NCBI GenBank assembly: GCA_963821025.1
Contig: CAWGCG010000004.1
Span: 310,001 to 374,000 of the forward strand
Origin: WHSW01 sp963821025
Lineage (GTDB): Bacteria > Actinomycetota > Thermoleophilia > Solirubrobacterales > 70-9
Reading direction: 5' to 3'
DNA length: 64,000 nt
This document shows, in pieces, positions 8,879 through 16,219 of this stretch (positions are counted from its first letter, which is position 1; each line of letters begins with the position of its first letter). The translations under genes and the position numbers were made by a program. Under the pieces are notes generated by a model. The model was not told the DNA's origin. It did no database searches and saw only the letters and a list, made by a program, of their open reading frames with translations.

Positions 8879-10002
8879 AGAAGCGGTCGACCGCCGTTCA
8901 GCACCCTGAGCGAGCCCACGTCGACCTCGCCGTCGAGGTCGACGGAAGCGCCGCGAACGATTCCCGCCGTGGGGTTGGAGTCGACGTCGACTCCCTGGTC
9001 GACTCCGCTGCCGAGGACGATCTCGCCGGCGCCCACGCGCAGGTCGGGCGAGACGCAGACGTCCTCGGGCACGACCAGCACGGCTTCGCCGACCCCGAGG
9101 TCGAGGTCGAGCGAGAGCTCGGTGTCCCGAGCCCAATCGAGCTCGCGCAGGTCGACGACCAGCCGGCCGACCCCGAGCTCGTAGCGGTCGTCGACCTCGC
9201 GCATCGACGAGGGCTGGTGGAAGCGGTCGCCGATTCCACCAGCGAAGCTGATGTCGGCGGCCGAGACCACCCCGAGGGGGACCGCCAGCGCCAGCGCCGG
9301 AGCGATCAGCCAGCGGGCGCCACCGCGGAAGGCAGCCACCACCAGCATCGCTCCGATCGCGACCACCAGCGCCGCGATCACGGTGCCGTTGCCGGTCGCG
9401 GTCGCGAACGCGCTCGCCAGGGCGACGCCGACCAGCGCGAAGGCGGCGACCACGGCGAGCGCCACCGCGGCGACCGTTCGCCCGGCCGTCATCGGCTCCT
9501 CCGGGTCGCGGCGGCGGATCAGCGCGTAGGCGCCGGCGGCGATCGCCACCAGGATCAGCAGTCCCCACGGACCGCCGTCCCAGCCCCAGTCACCCCAGAA
9601 GAAGAGCGAGCCTGCGGCCGAGATCGCGACGCAGACCACGATCACGCCGGCCGCAATCGCGAGCCAGCGCGAGCGCTGGATCGGCGGGCGCTCGGTCTCG
9701 CCGTCGGGCCCGGGCTCGTTCGGGACGAAGAGGGCGAGGGCGATGTAGGCGAGCGCGCCGAGGCCGCCGAAGAAGACCGAGACGGCGAAGGCGATCCGAA
9801 AGATCAGCGGGTCGACAGAGAAGTAGCGCCCGAGGCCGCCGGCGACGCCGGCGAGCACGCGGTCGCCACGACTGCGCTCGAGGCGCTTCGGCTCACCCTC
9901 GGCGCCGCCGTGGTACTCCTCGGTCGGCGCCGTCGGCGGGTCCGGGGGCGAACTGCCGCCGCCCTCTCCCGGTGGAACGTTGCTGCGTTCGATCTCGTCC
10001 AT
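8875..10002 (-). CDS. PspC-domain protein with LiaF-like C-terminal domain
   Basis: 375 residues. A Pro/Gly-rich N-terminal tail of about 40 residues is followed by a PspC domain (RSRGDRVLAGVAGGLGRYFSVDP). Several membrane helices come next (to about residue 235), then a soluble C-terminal beta-rich domain with repeated Asp/Val strands (GVGRLVVDLRELDW, LGVGEAVLVVPEDV). The last part resembles the LiaF/DUF2154 cell-wall-active-antibiotic response domain. It heads the operon with the small membrane protein, PspC-kinase and regulator. LiaF inhibits LiaRS in Firmicutes; a similar brake is a fair guess here. Confidence 0.82.
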   Translation of the reverse strand: MDEIERSNVPPGEGGGSSPPDPPTAPTEEYHGGAEGEPKRLERSRGDRVLAGVAGGLGRYFSVDPLIFRIAFAVSVFFGGLGALAYIALALFVPNEPGPDGETERPPIQRSRWLAIAAGVIVVCVAISAAGSLFFWGDWGWDGGPWGLLILVAIAAGAYALIRRRDPEEPMTAGRTVAAVALAVVAAFALVGVALASAFATATGNGTVIAALVVAIGAMLVVAAFRGGARWLIAPALALAVPLGVVSAADISFAGGIGDRFHQPSSMREVDDRYELGVGRLVVDLRELDWARDTELSLDLDLGVGEAVLVVPEDVCVSPDLRVGAGEIVLGSGVDQGVDVDSNPTAGIVRGASVDLDGEVDVGSLRVLNGGRPLL

Positions 10003-10114
10003 CTCGAGCCTCCAATGGTCTACAGCGGATGGCTCGATCCTGCCCGCGCGGCGGCCCGGCGTCTATCGGGGATGACCCTGAGCCGACCCGGGCCGGTCCC
10101 GGAGGACGGGCGGG

Positions 10115-10606
10115 CTAGTCGCTGCCCGAGGCGAAGTCCTCGGGGGAGACCTCGTCGAGGAAGTCCTTGAACTTCTCGACCACCTCCTCCTGGTCCTCGA
10201 CCTCGTGCTCGAACTCGATCGAGGACTCCTCGATCACCTCTTCGGCGGCGAAGATCGGGGCCTGGCAGCGGACCGCGAGCGCGATCGCGTCGGAGGGGCG
10301 TGAATCGATCTCGATCTCCGAGCCGTTGACCGAGATCGTGATCGAGGCGTAGAAGGTGTTGTCGCGAAGCTCGGTCACCGACACCCGCTCGCACTTGGCT
10401 TCGAGCTGCTCGAGCAGGTCGTTGAGCAGGTCGTGGGTCATCGGGCGCGGAGTCTGGGCGCCCTGCAGCTTCATCAGGATCGCCGCTGCCTCGGGGTGGC
10501 CGATCCAGATCGGCAGGAAGCGGTTGCCGTCCGAAGTCTTCAACAACACGATCGGCTGCTTGCCGACCATGTCGAAGCTGACGCCGTAGATCTGCATCTG
10601 CTGCAT
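10115..10606 (-). CDS. Bifunctional nuclease (BFN/DUF151) domain protein
   Basis: 163 residues from the internal ATG (MQQMQIYGVSFD), which matches the usual start of BFN domains. The domain runs through PIVLLKTSDGNRFLPIWIGHPEAAAI and RPSDAIALAVRCQAPIFAAEEV. An acidic tail (EVEDQEEVVEKF) follows. BFN proteins have reported DNase/RNase activity but an uncertain role. An ATG at 10657 would add 17 residues, yet it lies inside a perfect TATAAT on the same strand, so I prefer the shorter form. Neither start has a clear Shine-Dalgarno. Confidence 0.85.
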   Translation of the reverse strand: MQQMQIYGVSFDMVGKQPIVLLKTSDGNRFLPIWIGHPEAAAILMKLQGAQTPRPMTHDLLNDLLEQLEAKCERVSVTELRDNTFYASITISVNGSEIEIDSRPSDAIALAVRCQAPIFAAEEVIEESSIEFEHEVEDQEEVVEKFKDFLDEVSPEDFASGSD

Positions 10607-10655
10607 GTTGTTGTTCACACCCGTGGCCGGCGGCTCGAATTCGTCCCTGGGAGCC

Positions 10656-10661
10656 ATTATA
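10656..10661 (-). promoter_or_regulatory. Perfect -10 element (TATAAT) before the BFN gene
   Basis: TATAAT reads on the minus strand at 10661-10656 and contains the upstream in-frame ATG. If used, transcription starts near 10649, leaving about 43 nt of leader before the ATG at 10606. No convincing -35 is seen 16-18 bases upstream. Confidence 0.45.
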
Positions 10662-10676
10662 GGTGCGGCCTGATCC

Positions 10677-10702
10677 CGCCTCCCCGGCGTTCGCCGGAGG
10701 TG
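10677..10702. other. GC-rich hairpin between the BFN gene and tRNA-Ile
   Basis: CCGGCG TT CGCCGG forms a perfect 6-bp stem, extended by CCTCC/AGG. It lies downstream of tRNA-Ile on the minus strand and could end that transcript, but there is no T-run. Confidence 0.3.
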
Positions 10703-10749
10703 TCAGGCTTGCGGCGCCAACGTCATCTCAGCCAACGGGGGGTCCTGAA

Positions 10750-10905
10750 TTGACCCGTCGCGAACGCCGTCGGGCGCGGCAGCGGCTTCGCCAGGGCGAC
10801 GACGATCGAGGTCAGGCCCTGAGCGATCAGGTGGCCACCGATCGAGAACAGCTCTTCGGCGAGCGCGGCAGCGTCGAGTTCTTCGAGAGCGAGGGCCGCG
10901 GCTGA
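10750..10905 (+). CDS. Possible small basic/acidic hypothetical protein
   Basis: TTG-initiated 51-codon frame: a very basic start (TRRERRRARQRLR) followed by an acidic half (DREQLFGERGSVEFFESEGRG). A G-run ends about 7 bases before the TTG. It fills the space between the BFN gene and tRNA-Ile. No family is recognised and it could be a chance frame in GC-rich DNA. Confidence 0.3.
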   Translation: MTRRERRRARQRLRQGDDDRGQALSDQVATDREQLFGERGSVEFFESEGRG

Positions 10906-10925
10906 GCATCGGGGCGCGGCGCAGA

Positions 10926-10999
10926 TGGGCGATCGTGGACTCGAACCACGGACCTCGTCCTTATCAGAGACGCGCTCTAACCAACTGAGCTAATCGCCC
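10926..10999 (-). tRNA. tRNA-Ile (anticodon GAT)
   Basis: On the minus strand a 7-bp acceptor stem (GGGCGAT/ATCGCCC) with discriminator A encloses D-arm AGCTCAGTTGGTTAGAGC. The anticodon loop CTGATAA (anticodon GAT) sits on a 5-bp stem, and the T-arm contains GGTTCGAGTCC. The 3' CCA is not encoded. It is a lone tRNA, not in an rRNA spacer within this window. Confidence 0.96.
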
Positions 11000-11041
11000 G
11001 CGAGTCGGGCATTCTAGAGGCCCTTGGCGGGACGACCCGAC

Positions 11042-11641
11042 ATGCCGGCGCTGCTGCGCTCCGACCTGGTCTCGGACCCGCTCGAGCAGTTCGCAGCGTG
11101 GTTCGAGCTGGCGCAACGCGAGGTGCCGCTGGCGGAGGCGATGACCCTGGCCACCGTCGACGCCGACGGCGCCCCGGATGCCCGCATGGTCCTGCTCAAG
11201 GGGGTCGACGCGCGCGGGTTTCGCTTCTTCACCAACCACGACTCCGCCAAGGCCGCCCAGCTGGCTAGCGTGCCGAGCGCGGCACTGGTGATCTTCTGGC
11301 GCGAGCTCGACCGCCAGGTGCGCGTCCGCGGCTCGGTCGAGCGGCTCCAGGGCGGCGAATCCGACGCCTATTTCGCGACCCGCCCGCGCGAGTCCCAGCT
11401 CGGCGCCTGGGCCTCACCCCAGTCCGAGCCGATCGAATCGCGTGCGGAGCTCGACCGGCGGGTCGAGCAAGTCAGCGAGCGGTTCGGCGGCGGCGAGGTG
11501 ACCCGCCCGGCGCACTGGGGCGGCTACCTGCTTCGACCGCGCGCGATCGAGTTCTGGCAGGGCCAGGTCGGGCGCCTTCACGACCGCTTCCAGTACCTGC
11601 CGACCGCCGATGGGTGGGCGCTCGAGCGGCTGGCGCCCTAG
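11042..11641 (+). CDS. pdxH: Pyridoxamine 5'-phosphate oxidase
   Basis: 199 residues. It makes pyridoxal 5'-phosphate from pyridoxine or pyridoxamine phosphate, using FMN and O2. FMN-binding RMVLLKGVDARGFRFFTN, the central WRELDRQVRVRGSVE, SQLGAWASPQS and the C-terminal RPRAIEFWQGQVGRLHDRF with its substrate Arg and His are all present. The ATG at 11042 is used; a TTG six codons upstream would add MAGRPD. It is convergent with parB and separated from it by 64 bp with no clear terminator. Confidence 0.93.
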   Translation: MPALLRSDLVSDPLEQFAAWFELAQREVPLAEAMTLATVDADGAPDARMVLLKGVDARGFRFFTNHDSAKAAQLASVPSAALVIFWRELDRQVRVRGSVERLQGGESDAYFATRPRESQLGAWASPQSEPIESRAELDRRVEQVSERFGGGEVTRPAHWGGYLLRPRAIEFWQGQVGRLHDRFQYLPTADGWALERLAP

Positions 11642-11705
11642 GTCCTCGAAGGCCCCTGGGCGGCGTCGACGACTCCGACCTCGAACCAGGTTGGCTCACC
11701 GGCGA

Positions 11706-12557
11706 TCAGGCGCGGCCGATGTCGCGGGCGAACGCGAGCAGCTCGGAGATGTCGTCGAAGCGCAGCTCGGCGCGGATTCCGTCCCGCTTCGAGCGAACCC
11801 TGACGCCATGGCCGAATGCCTCCTCGAGCGCCTCCTCGGCGCCGAGCAGCGCCGCCGCCTCGTCGGCATCGGGCCTCGCTGCCGGCGCGGGCGGGGACTC
11901 CGCCAGCTTCGCCCGGCGCTCGGTCTCGCGAACCGACCAGCCGGCCGCGGCGGCGTCGCGGGCGAGGCGGCGGCGGACATCGTTGCCGCGCGCCTGCAGC
12001 ACGGCCCGCCCGTGGCCCTCGCTGAGCTCGCCGGTGGCGAGCAGGTCGAGGACGTCGTCGGGAAGGTCGAGCAGCCTGATCAGGTTCGAGATCGCGGGCC
12101 GCGTGCGCCCGAGCCGGCGGGCGAGCTCCTCCTTGGAGAGCCCGAGCTCCTCGACCAGGGCGGCGCATGCGCGGGCCTCATCGACCGGGTTGAGGTCCTC
12201 GCGGGCCACGTTCTCGATCAGCGCGGTCTGCATCCTGCGGGCCTCGTCCTCGTCGCGAAGCACCGCAGGAACGGTCTCCAGCCCGGCCTGGCGGGCTGCG
12301 CGCCAGCGGCGCTCGCCGGCGATCAGCTCATAGCGCCCGTCCGTCAGCGGGCGCAGGATCAACGGCTGGACCACCCCGGCTTCGGCGATCGACTCGGCGA
12401 GCGTCTCGAGGGTCTCAGGATCGAAGCGCCGTCGCGGCTGCCTCGGGTTCGGCCGGATCAGGTCGAGCGGGACCTCGCGGTAGTCGCCGGCGCCCGGAGC
12501 GGCATCGGGCAGGATCGCCGCCAGCCCCCGACCCATGCCTCGGCGCGCCCCGCTCAC
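11706..12557 (-). CDS. parB: Chromosome partition protein ParB (Spo0J)
   Basis: 283 residues. The CTP-binding ParB/Srx domain holds GERRWRAARQAGL and the TALIENVAREDLNPVDEA linker. The HTH follows as SKEELARRLGRTRPAISNLIRLLDLP, and a C-terminal dimerisation region ends LLAFARDIGR. ParB binds parS sites and loads SMC near the origin. Its ATG overlaps the parA stop (ATGA). No full parS palindrome was found in the window. Confidence 0.95.
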   Translation of the reverse strand: MSGARRGMGRGLAAILPDAAPGAGDYREVPLDLIRPNPRQPRRRFDPETLETLAESIAEAGVVQPLILRPLTDGRYELIAGERRWRAARQAGLETVPAVLRDEDEARRMQTALIENVAREDLNPVDEARACAALVEELGLSKEELARRLGRTRPAISNLIRLLDLPDDVLDLLATGELSEGHGRAVLQARGNDVRRRLARDAAAAGWSVRETERRAKLAESPPAPAARPDADEAAALLGAEEALEEAFGHGVRVRSKRDGIRAELRFDDISELLAFARDIGRA

Positions 12558-13333
12558 GCCGCCAGCGCTCCGTCGTCCTCGCGCTCGGCGAGCTCGGCGG
12601 CGAGCTCGGCATAGGCCGCCGCGCCGCGAGAGCCGGGAGCGTGCTCGCCAACCGGCAGGCCGTAGCTGGGCGCCTCGGCGAGGCGCACGCTTCTCGGGAT
12701 CACGGTAGCGAACACATGTTCGGGTAGGTGGTCGCGCAACTCGGTCTCGACATCGTTGGCGAGGCGGGTCCGCTCATCGTGCATGGTGATCAGAACCCCG
12801 GTCAGAACCAGCGCCGGGTTGAGCTCGCGGCGGACAAGGTCGAGGGTCTCGAGGAACTGCACCAGCCCCTCCAGCGCCAGGTATTCGGCCTGCACCGGGA
12901 CGATCACCCGGTCGGCGGCGGCGAGCGCGTTCAGGGTCACCGGCCCGAGCGACGGTGGGCAGTCGAGCAGGGTGAGCGCGAAGCGCTCGCGGACCGCGCC
13001 GAGGCGATCGCGAAGGTGCCGCTCGAAGCCCGGGATCCGGGGGAGCTCGACCGAGGCACCGGCGAGCTCGCGGTTCGCGGGGACGATCCAGAGGTTGTCG
13101 GGGCCGGCCGGGCGCGCGGCGACCGCGACCGAGGTCCGGCCGCAGAGGCATTCGTAGGATGACGGCAGTTGGTCGCGGTCGAGGCCGAGGGCGACGGTCG
13201 CGTTGCACTGCGGATCGAGGTCGACCAGCAGCACCTGGCGGCGACCGGCGGCGACCGTCGCCGCGAGGTTGACCGCGGTCGTGGTCTTGCCGACCCCGCC
13301 CTTCTGGTTGGCGATCGCGTAGACGGCGCCCAT
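12554..13333 (-). CDS. parA: Chromosome partition ATPase ParA (Soj)
   Basis: 259 residues. The deviant Walker A is QKGGVGKTTTAVNLA near residue 10, Walker A' VLLVDLDPQCNATVAL, and Walker B FALTLLDCPPSLG. No N-terminal DNA-binding extension, so it is a Soj/type Ib-like ParA that works with ParB in origin segregation. It lies 52 bp after rsmG in the same minus-strand set. Confidence 0.95.
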   Translation of the reverse strand: MGAVYAIANQKGGVGKTTTAVNLAATVAAGRRQVLLVDLDPQCNATVALGLDRDQLPSSYECLCGRTSVAVAARPAGPDNLWIVPANRELAGASVELPRIPGFERHLRDRLGAVRERFALTLLDCPPSLGPVTLNALAAADRVIVPVQAEYLALEGLVQFLETLDLVRRELNPALVLTGVLITMHDERTRLANDVETELRDHLPEHVFATVIPRSVRLAEAPSYGLPVGEHAPGSRGAAAYAELAAELAEREDDGALAA

Positions 13334-13385
13334 CTCGCGGCGACCTTAGCCCGGCGAGCGGCGCCGGAAATCGCTTTTGCCGCAG

Positions 13386-14069
13386 CTAGCGCGATCGGCG
13401 GGACCCGAACGGGCGCTTCTTCGCGATCCCGGGGCGGCGGGGTAGCCCGTCCGGCGTCGGGCCGACCTTGCGGACCAGGTGCAGGTGGCGGTGCTCGAAG
13501 CCGGTCTCGGGGCCCACCGCTCGCACCTCGACCGCGTCCATCGCGAGCCGCTCGCAGGCGAGCTCGAGCTCGGCCTCCTCGTCGCGGTCGCGTCGCCCCT
13601 TCCAGGCAACCAGTGCGCCCCCTTCGGCCAGCAGCGGTGAGGCGAGCTCGGCGAGGGTCGCCAGGCGGCCGACAGCGCGCGCGGTCACCACCCCGTAGGC
13701 CTCGCGGCCGCCACCCGGGGGCGGGCTCGCGGCCCAGGTCTCGGCACGCGCGCAAACCGCGGTCGCGTTGTCGAGCCCGGCGGCGGCGATCGCCCGCTCG
13801 ATGAAGGCGGCCTTGCGCCCGATCGACTCGATCAAGTCGACCCGGGTCGCGGGCAGCGCCGCCGCCAGCGCCAGTCCCGGGAAGCCGGCCCCGGCACCGA
13901 CGTCGGCCAGCCGGGCCGGGTGGCCGACCAGCTCGAGGCCACTGAGTGAGTCGCGAACGTGGACGGCCCAGGCACGATCGGGGTCGCGGACGCCGCTCAG
14001 CGAAGCGGGATCGTCGGCGAGCAGCTCGAGGACGGGGACGAGGCGGCGGCGAAGCTCGGCGTCGCTCAA
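13386..14069 (-). CDS. rsmG: 16S rRNA (guanine527-N7)-methyltransferase RsmG
   Basis: 227 residues. SAM motif LADVGAGAGFPGLALA, then RVDLIESIGRKAAFI and GVVTARAVGRLATLAELASPLL, all hallmarks of RsmG/GidB. It methylates G527 in the 530 loop of 16S rRNA. Its start overlaps the jag stop by four bases. The C-terminal tail is longer and more basic (RRPGIAKKRPFGSRR) than in E. coli RsmG. Confidence 0.94.
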   Translation of the reverse strand: MSDAELRRRLVPVLELLADDPASLSGVRDPDRAWAVHVRDSLSGLELVGHPARLADVGAGAGFPGLALAAALPATRVDLIESIGRKAAFIERAIAAAGLDNATAVCARAETWAASPPPGGGREAYGVVTARAVGRLATLAELASPLLAEGGALVAWKGRRDRDEEAELELACERLAMDAVEVRAVGPETGFEHRHLHLVRKVGPTPDGLPRRPGIAKKRPFGSRRSR

Positions 14070-14548
14070 CCGGTGGAGCTGACCAGCGGGGCGACGATCA
14101 CGCAGCGATCGGCGCCCTCGCCCTCGCTGAAGGTCTCCAGCCCGGAGCGCTCCTTGAGCCGATCGTGGACGATCTTGCGCTCGCTCGGGCTCATCGGCTC
14201 GAGCTCGATCTCCTTGCCGCTGTCGAGGGCGCGTTCGGCGGCGCGGTCGGCCTGACGCTCGATCGTCTCGCGGCGGCGCTCGCGGTAACCGGCGGCGTCG
14301 ACCGAGACGCGCTTGCGCTCCGCGTGCCCGCGAAACGCGACCCGGTAGCAGAGCAGCTGCACCGCGTCGATCGTCTGCCCTCGGCGGCCGATCAGGACCC
14401 CGAGGTCCTCGCCCTCGATCCTCGCCGCGATCTCCTCGTCGCCCTCGTCGATGACGATCTCGGCATCGAGGTCGAGCGCATCGAGGATCTCGTCGAGCAG
14501 CTCCTCGACTCTTTCGGCGGGGTCGGTCGGTACCACGTCGGAGCTCAT
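14066..14548 (-). CDS. jag: Jag/KhpB-like RNA-binding protein (KH-II and R3H domains)
   Basis: 160 residues. The KH domain has GVLIGRRGQTIDAVQ (GxxG loop). The R3H domain is at the C-terminus, with the R-x3-H motif in SPSERKIVHDRL. The N-terminal Jag_N region seen in Firmicutes is absent, as is normal for actinobacterial homologues. It is the RNA-binding partner found next to yidC at origins and overlaps both neighbours by four bases. Confidence 0.92.
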   Translation of the reverse strand: MSSDVVPTDPAERVEELLDEILDALDLDAEIVIDEGDEEIAARIEGEDLGVLIGRRGQTIDAVQLLCYRVAFRGHAERKRVSVDAAGYRERRRETIERQADRAAERALDSGKEIELEPMSPSERKIVHDRLKERSGLETFSEGEGADRCVIVAPLVSSTG

Positions 14549-15288
14549 TTTCGCCGCTTCTTCTTCCTCGGGGGGGGCGGCGGGGGGCGCTCGGCGCGGA
14601 TCTCCTCAGGCTTCTTCGGCTTCGGCGGCGGCCAGAAGGACATTACGACCGACTGCTGGCCCAGGGTCCAGAGGTTGGTCGAGATCCAATAGAGGGCCAG
14701 TCCGGCCGGCTGGGTGATGATGAAGGGCGCGAACAGGAACGGCAGGCCGAACATCAGCAGCCGCTGGTTACGGTCCTGGACCCGCGATGACATCACCAGG
14801 CTGGCGCCGAGCTGGGTGCTGATGAAGAGCACCATCAGGATCACCAGCTCAGCCCCGGTTGCCTTCTCCGTCAGGTTGGGGATGAAGAGGAAACCCTCGG
14901 GGGGGTTGTCGGTGACCTGCGACTGAAACGACGAGCTGCGCAGAAGCTGATAGAGCGCGAAGAAGATCGGAAGCTGGGGCAGCAGCGGGAGGCAGGAGGC
15001 CAGCGGGTTGATCTGGTTCTCCTTGTAAAAGGCCATCATCTCGCGCTGGAGGCGCTCCTTGTCGCCCTTGTACTTTTCCTGCAGCGCCTTGAGCTCGGGG
15101 GCGTGCTGCTGCAGGTGGCGCATCGAGCGGATCTGCTTGATCGAGAGCGGCAGGATCAACGTCCGGACGATGAAGGTGAGGGCGACGATCGCCAGGCCCC
15201 AGCCGAGGCCGACGTCGTCGTGCAGGAACGTGATCACCGAGTCGAGCGCGTCGATCAGCGGCTGCAGGATGTTGGCGATCACCATCAT
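14545..15288 (-). CDS. yidC: Membrane protein insertase YidC (Oxa1 family)
   Basis: 247 residues without the large periplasmic P1 domain, so it is the short Gram-positive form. The first helix is GLGWGLAIVALTFIVRTLILPLSIKQ. A coiled cytoplasmic hairpin (ELKALQEKYKGDKERLQREMM) and INPLASCLPLLPQLPIFFALYQLL follow. The tail ends in a Pro/Lys/Arg stretch for ribosome contact. It inserts membrane proteins alone or with SecYEG. The ATG at 15288 overlaps the yidD stop. Confidence 0.94.
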   Translation of the reverse strand: MMVIANILQPLIDALDSVITFLHDDVGLGWGLAIVALTFIVRTLILPLSIKQIRSMRHLQQHAPELKALQEKYKGDKERLQREMMAFYKENQINPLASCLPLLPQLPIFFALYQLLRSSSFQSQVTDNPPEGFLFIPNLTEKATGAELVILMVLFISTQLGASLVMSSRVQDRNQRLLMFGLPFLFAPFIITQPAGLALYWISTNLWTLGQQSVVMSFWPPPKPKKPEEIRAERPPPPPPRKKKRRK

Positions 15289-15605
15289 GCCCGGACCTCG
15301 CCCTCTGCATGGGCGTGCCGGTGGGTGGCCGGATCACGAAACAGCCTGCGGTCGGCGAGCTCGTCGATCCCGCCGTCGCTCCACGGGTTGCAGCGCACGA
15401 GGCGCCAGGCCGCAACGATCGCGCCGCGGGCGATGCCGAGCTCGCGCACCGCCTGCACCCCGTAGGCGGAGCAGGTCGGGTAGTACCTGCAACGCGCCGG
15501 CAGCAGCGGCGAGAGCAGGCGCTGATAGAGCAGGACGGGGGCCAAGAACACGTTGCGAACAGCTCGAGCCAGGGTCGAGGGATGGTTGGCGGCCGGCCGT
15601 TTCAC
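15285..15605 (-). CDS. yidD: Membrane protein insertion efficiency factor YidD
   Basis: 106 residues with the family core LLYQRLLSPLLPARCRYYPTCSAYGVQAV and RLVRCNPWSDGGIDEL. YidD is a small membrane-associated protein that helps YidC-dependent insertion. It lies between rnpA and yidC, the conserved place. The N-terminal 12 residues are extra compared with typical YidD. Confidence 0.93.
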   Translation of the reverse strand: MKRPAANHPSTLARAVRNVFLAPVLLYQRLLSPLLPARCRYYPTCSAYGVQAVRELGIARGAIVAAWRLVRCNPWSDGGIDELADRRLFRDPATHRHAHAEGEVRA

Positions 15606-15608
15606 GTT

Positions 15609-15974
15609 TTACGCCCTCGCCCGGGTCTCGGCGACCAGCTCGCCGAGCGCGGTCCCGACCCCGGCCGTTCCCTCACGCTCGACCAGACCTGCAGAGTCGG
15701 GCCTGGCGACGATGACGAAGTCGTGCTCGGCGGGGAGCCCGACCTCGAGCCGGTCGAAGGCCTCGCGCAGGGCGCGCTTGACGGCGTTGCGCTCGACCGC
15801 ACCGCCGACCTTGCGGCTGACCGAGATCCCGAGCCTGACGTCTCCGGGCTCGCTCTCTGGTCGGGGGAAGGAGTAGAGGACGAAGAACCGGTTCGCGTGC
15901 GAGCGTCCGTCACGGTAAACACGATCGAAGTCGCCGCTGCGCGACAGCCTGCCGCGCTTCCTCCGCTGCGCCAT
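15609..15974 (-). CDS. rnpA: Ribonuclease P protein component
   Basis: 121 residues starting MAQRRKRGRLSRSGDFDRVYRDG. The RNR motif reads RNAVKRALREAFDRL. It is the protein subunit of RNase P, which matures tRNA 5' ends. The ATG at 15974 is preferred to a TTG one codon upstream. It lies 20 bp behind rpmH, the usual pairing. Confidence 0.95.
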   Translation of the reverse strand: MAQRRKRGRLSRSGDFDRVYRDGRSHANRFFVLYSFPRPESEPGDVRLGISVSRKVGGAVERNAVKRALREAFDRLEVGLPAEHDFVIVARPDSAGLVEREGTAGVGTALGELVAETRARA

Positions 15975-15994
15975 CAACTCGGACCCGGCGCCGT

Positions 15995-16129
15995 CTACGG
16001 CGTCAGGCGCTTGCGGCCCTTGCGCCGGCGTCGGCGGATCACGTCCCGGCCCGAGCGGGTGCGCATTCGGGCACGAAACCCGTGGGTTCGCGCGCGCTTG
16101 CGCTTCTTCGGCTGCCAGGTCCGCTTCAT
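15995..16129 (-). CDS. rpmH: 50S ribosomal protein L34
   Basis: 44 residues starting MKRTWQPKKRKRARTHGF, the invariant L34 signature, and ending with a run of Arg/Lys. First gene of the origin-left operon rpmH-rnpA-yidD-yidC-jag-rsmG-parA-parB. No Shine-Dalgarno precedes the ATG. Confidence 0.97.
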   Translation of the reverse strand: MKRTWQPKKRKRARTHGFRARMRTRSGRDVIRRRRRKGRKRLTP

Positions 16130-16140
16130 GAGGAGCGGCC

Positions 16141-16146
16141 AGTATA
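16141..16146 (-). promoter_or_regulatory. -10 element of the rpmH operon
   Basis: TATACT on the minus strand ends 12 bases before the rpmH ATG, so the transcript would begin only about 5 nt upstream of the start codon. The lack of a Shine-Dalgarno fits a nearly leaderless mRNA. No good -35 is seen. Confidence 0.5.
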
Positions 16147-16219
16147 GAGAGGGTTCTTTCCCGCGAATTGCGAGGTGACCCGGGGGTGGTTCGGGTGGGC
16201 GTATGTATGGTCGCTGACT

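Noticed and set aside
15598..15613. GTTTCACGT core resembling half of a parS site near the yidD start
   Set aside because: The second half does not mirror the first, and the bases encode the conserved-position start of yidD. A real parS should be a near-perfect 16-bp palindrome.
16175..16219. Upstream GTG start for dnaA adding a Trp-rich leader
   Set aside because: The added residues (TRGWFGWAYVWS) are unlike any DnaA domain I, which begins near LDDLWRRV, and no spaced Shine-Dalgarno precedes that GTG.
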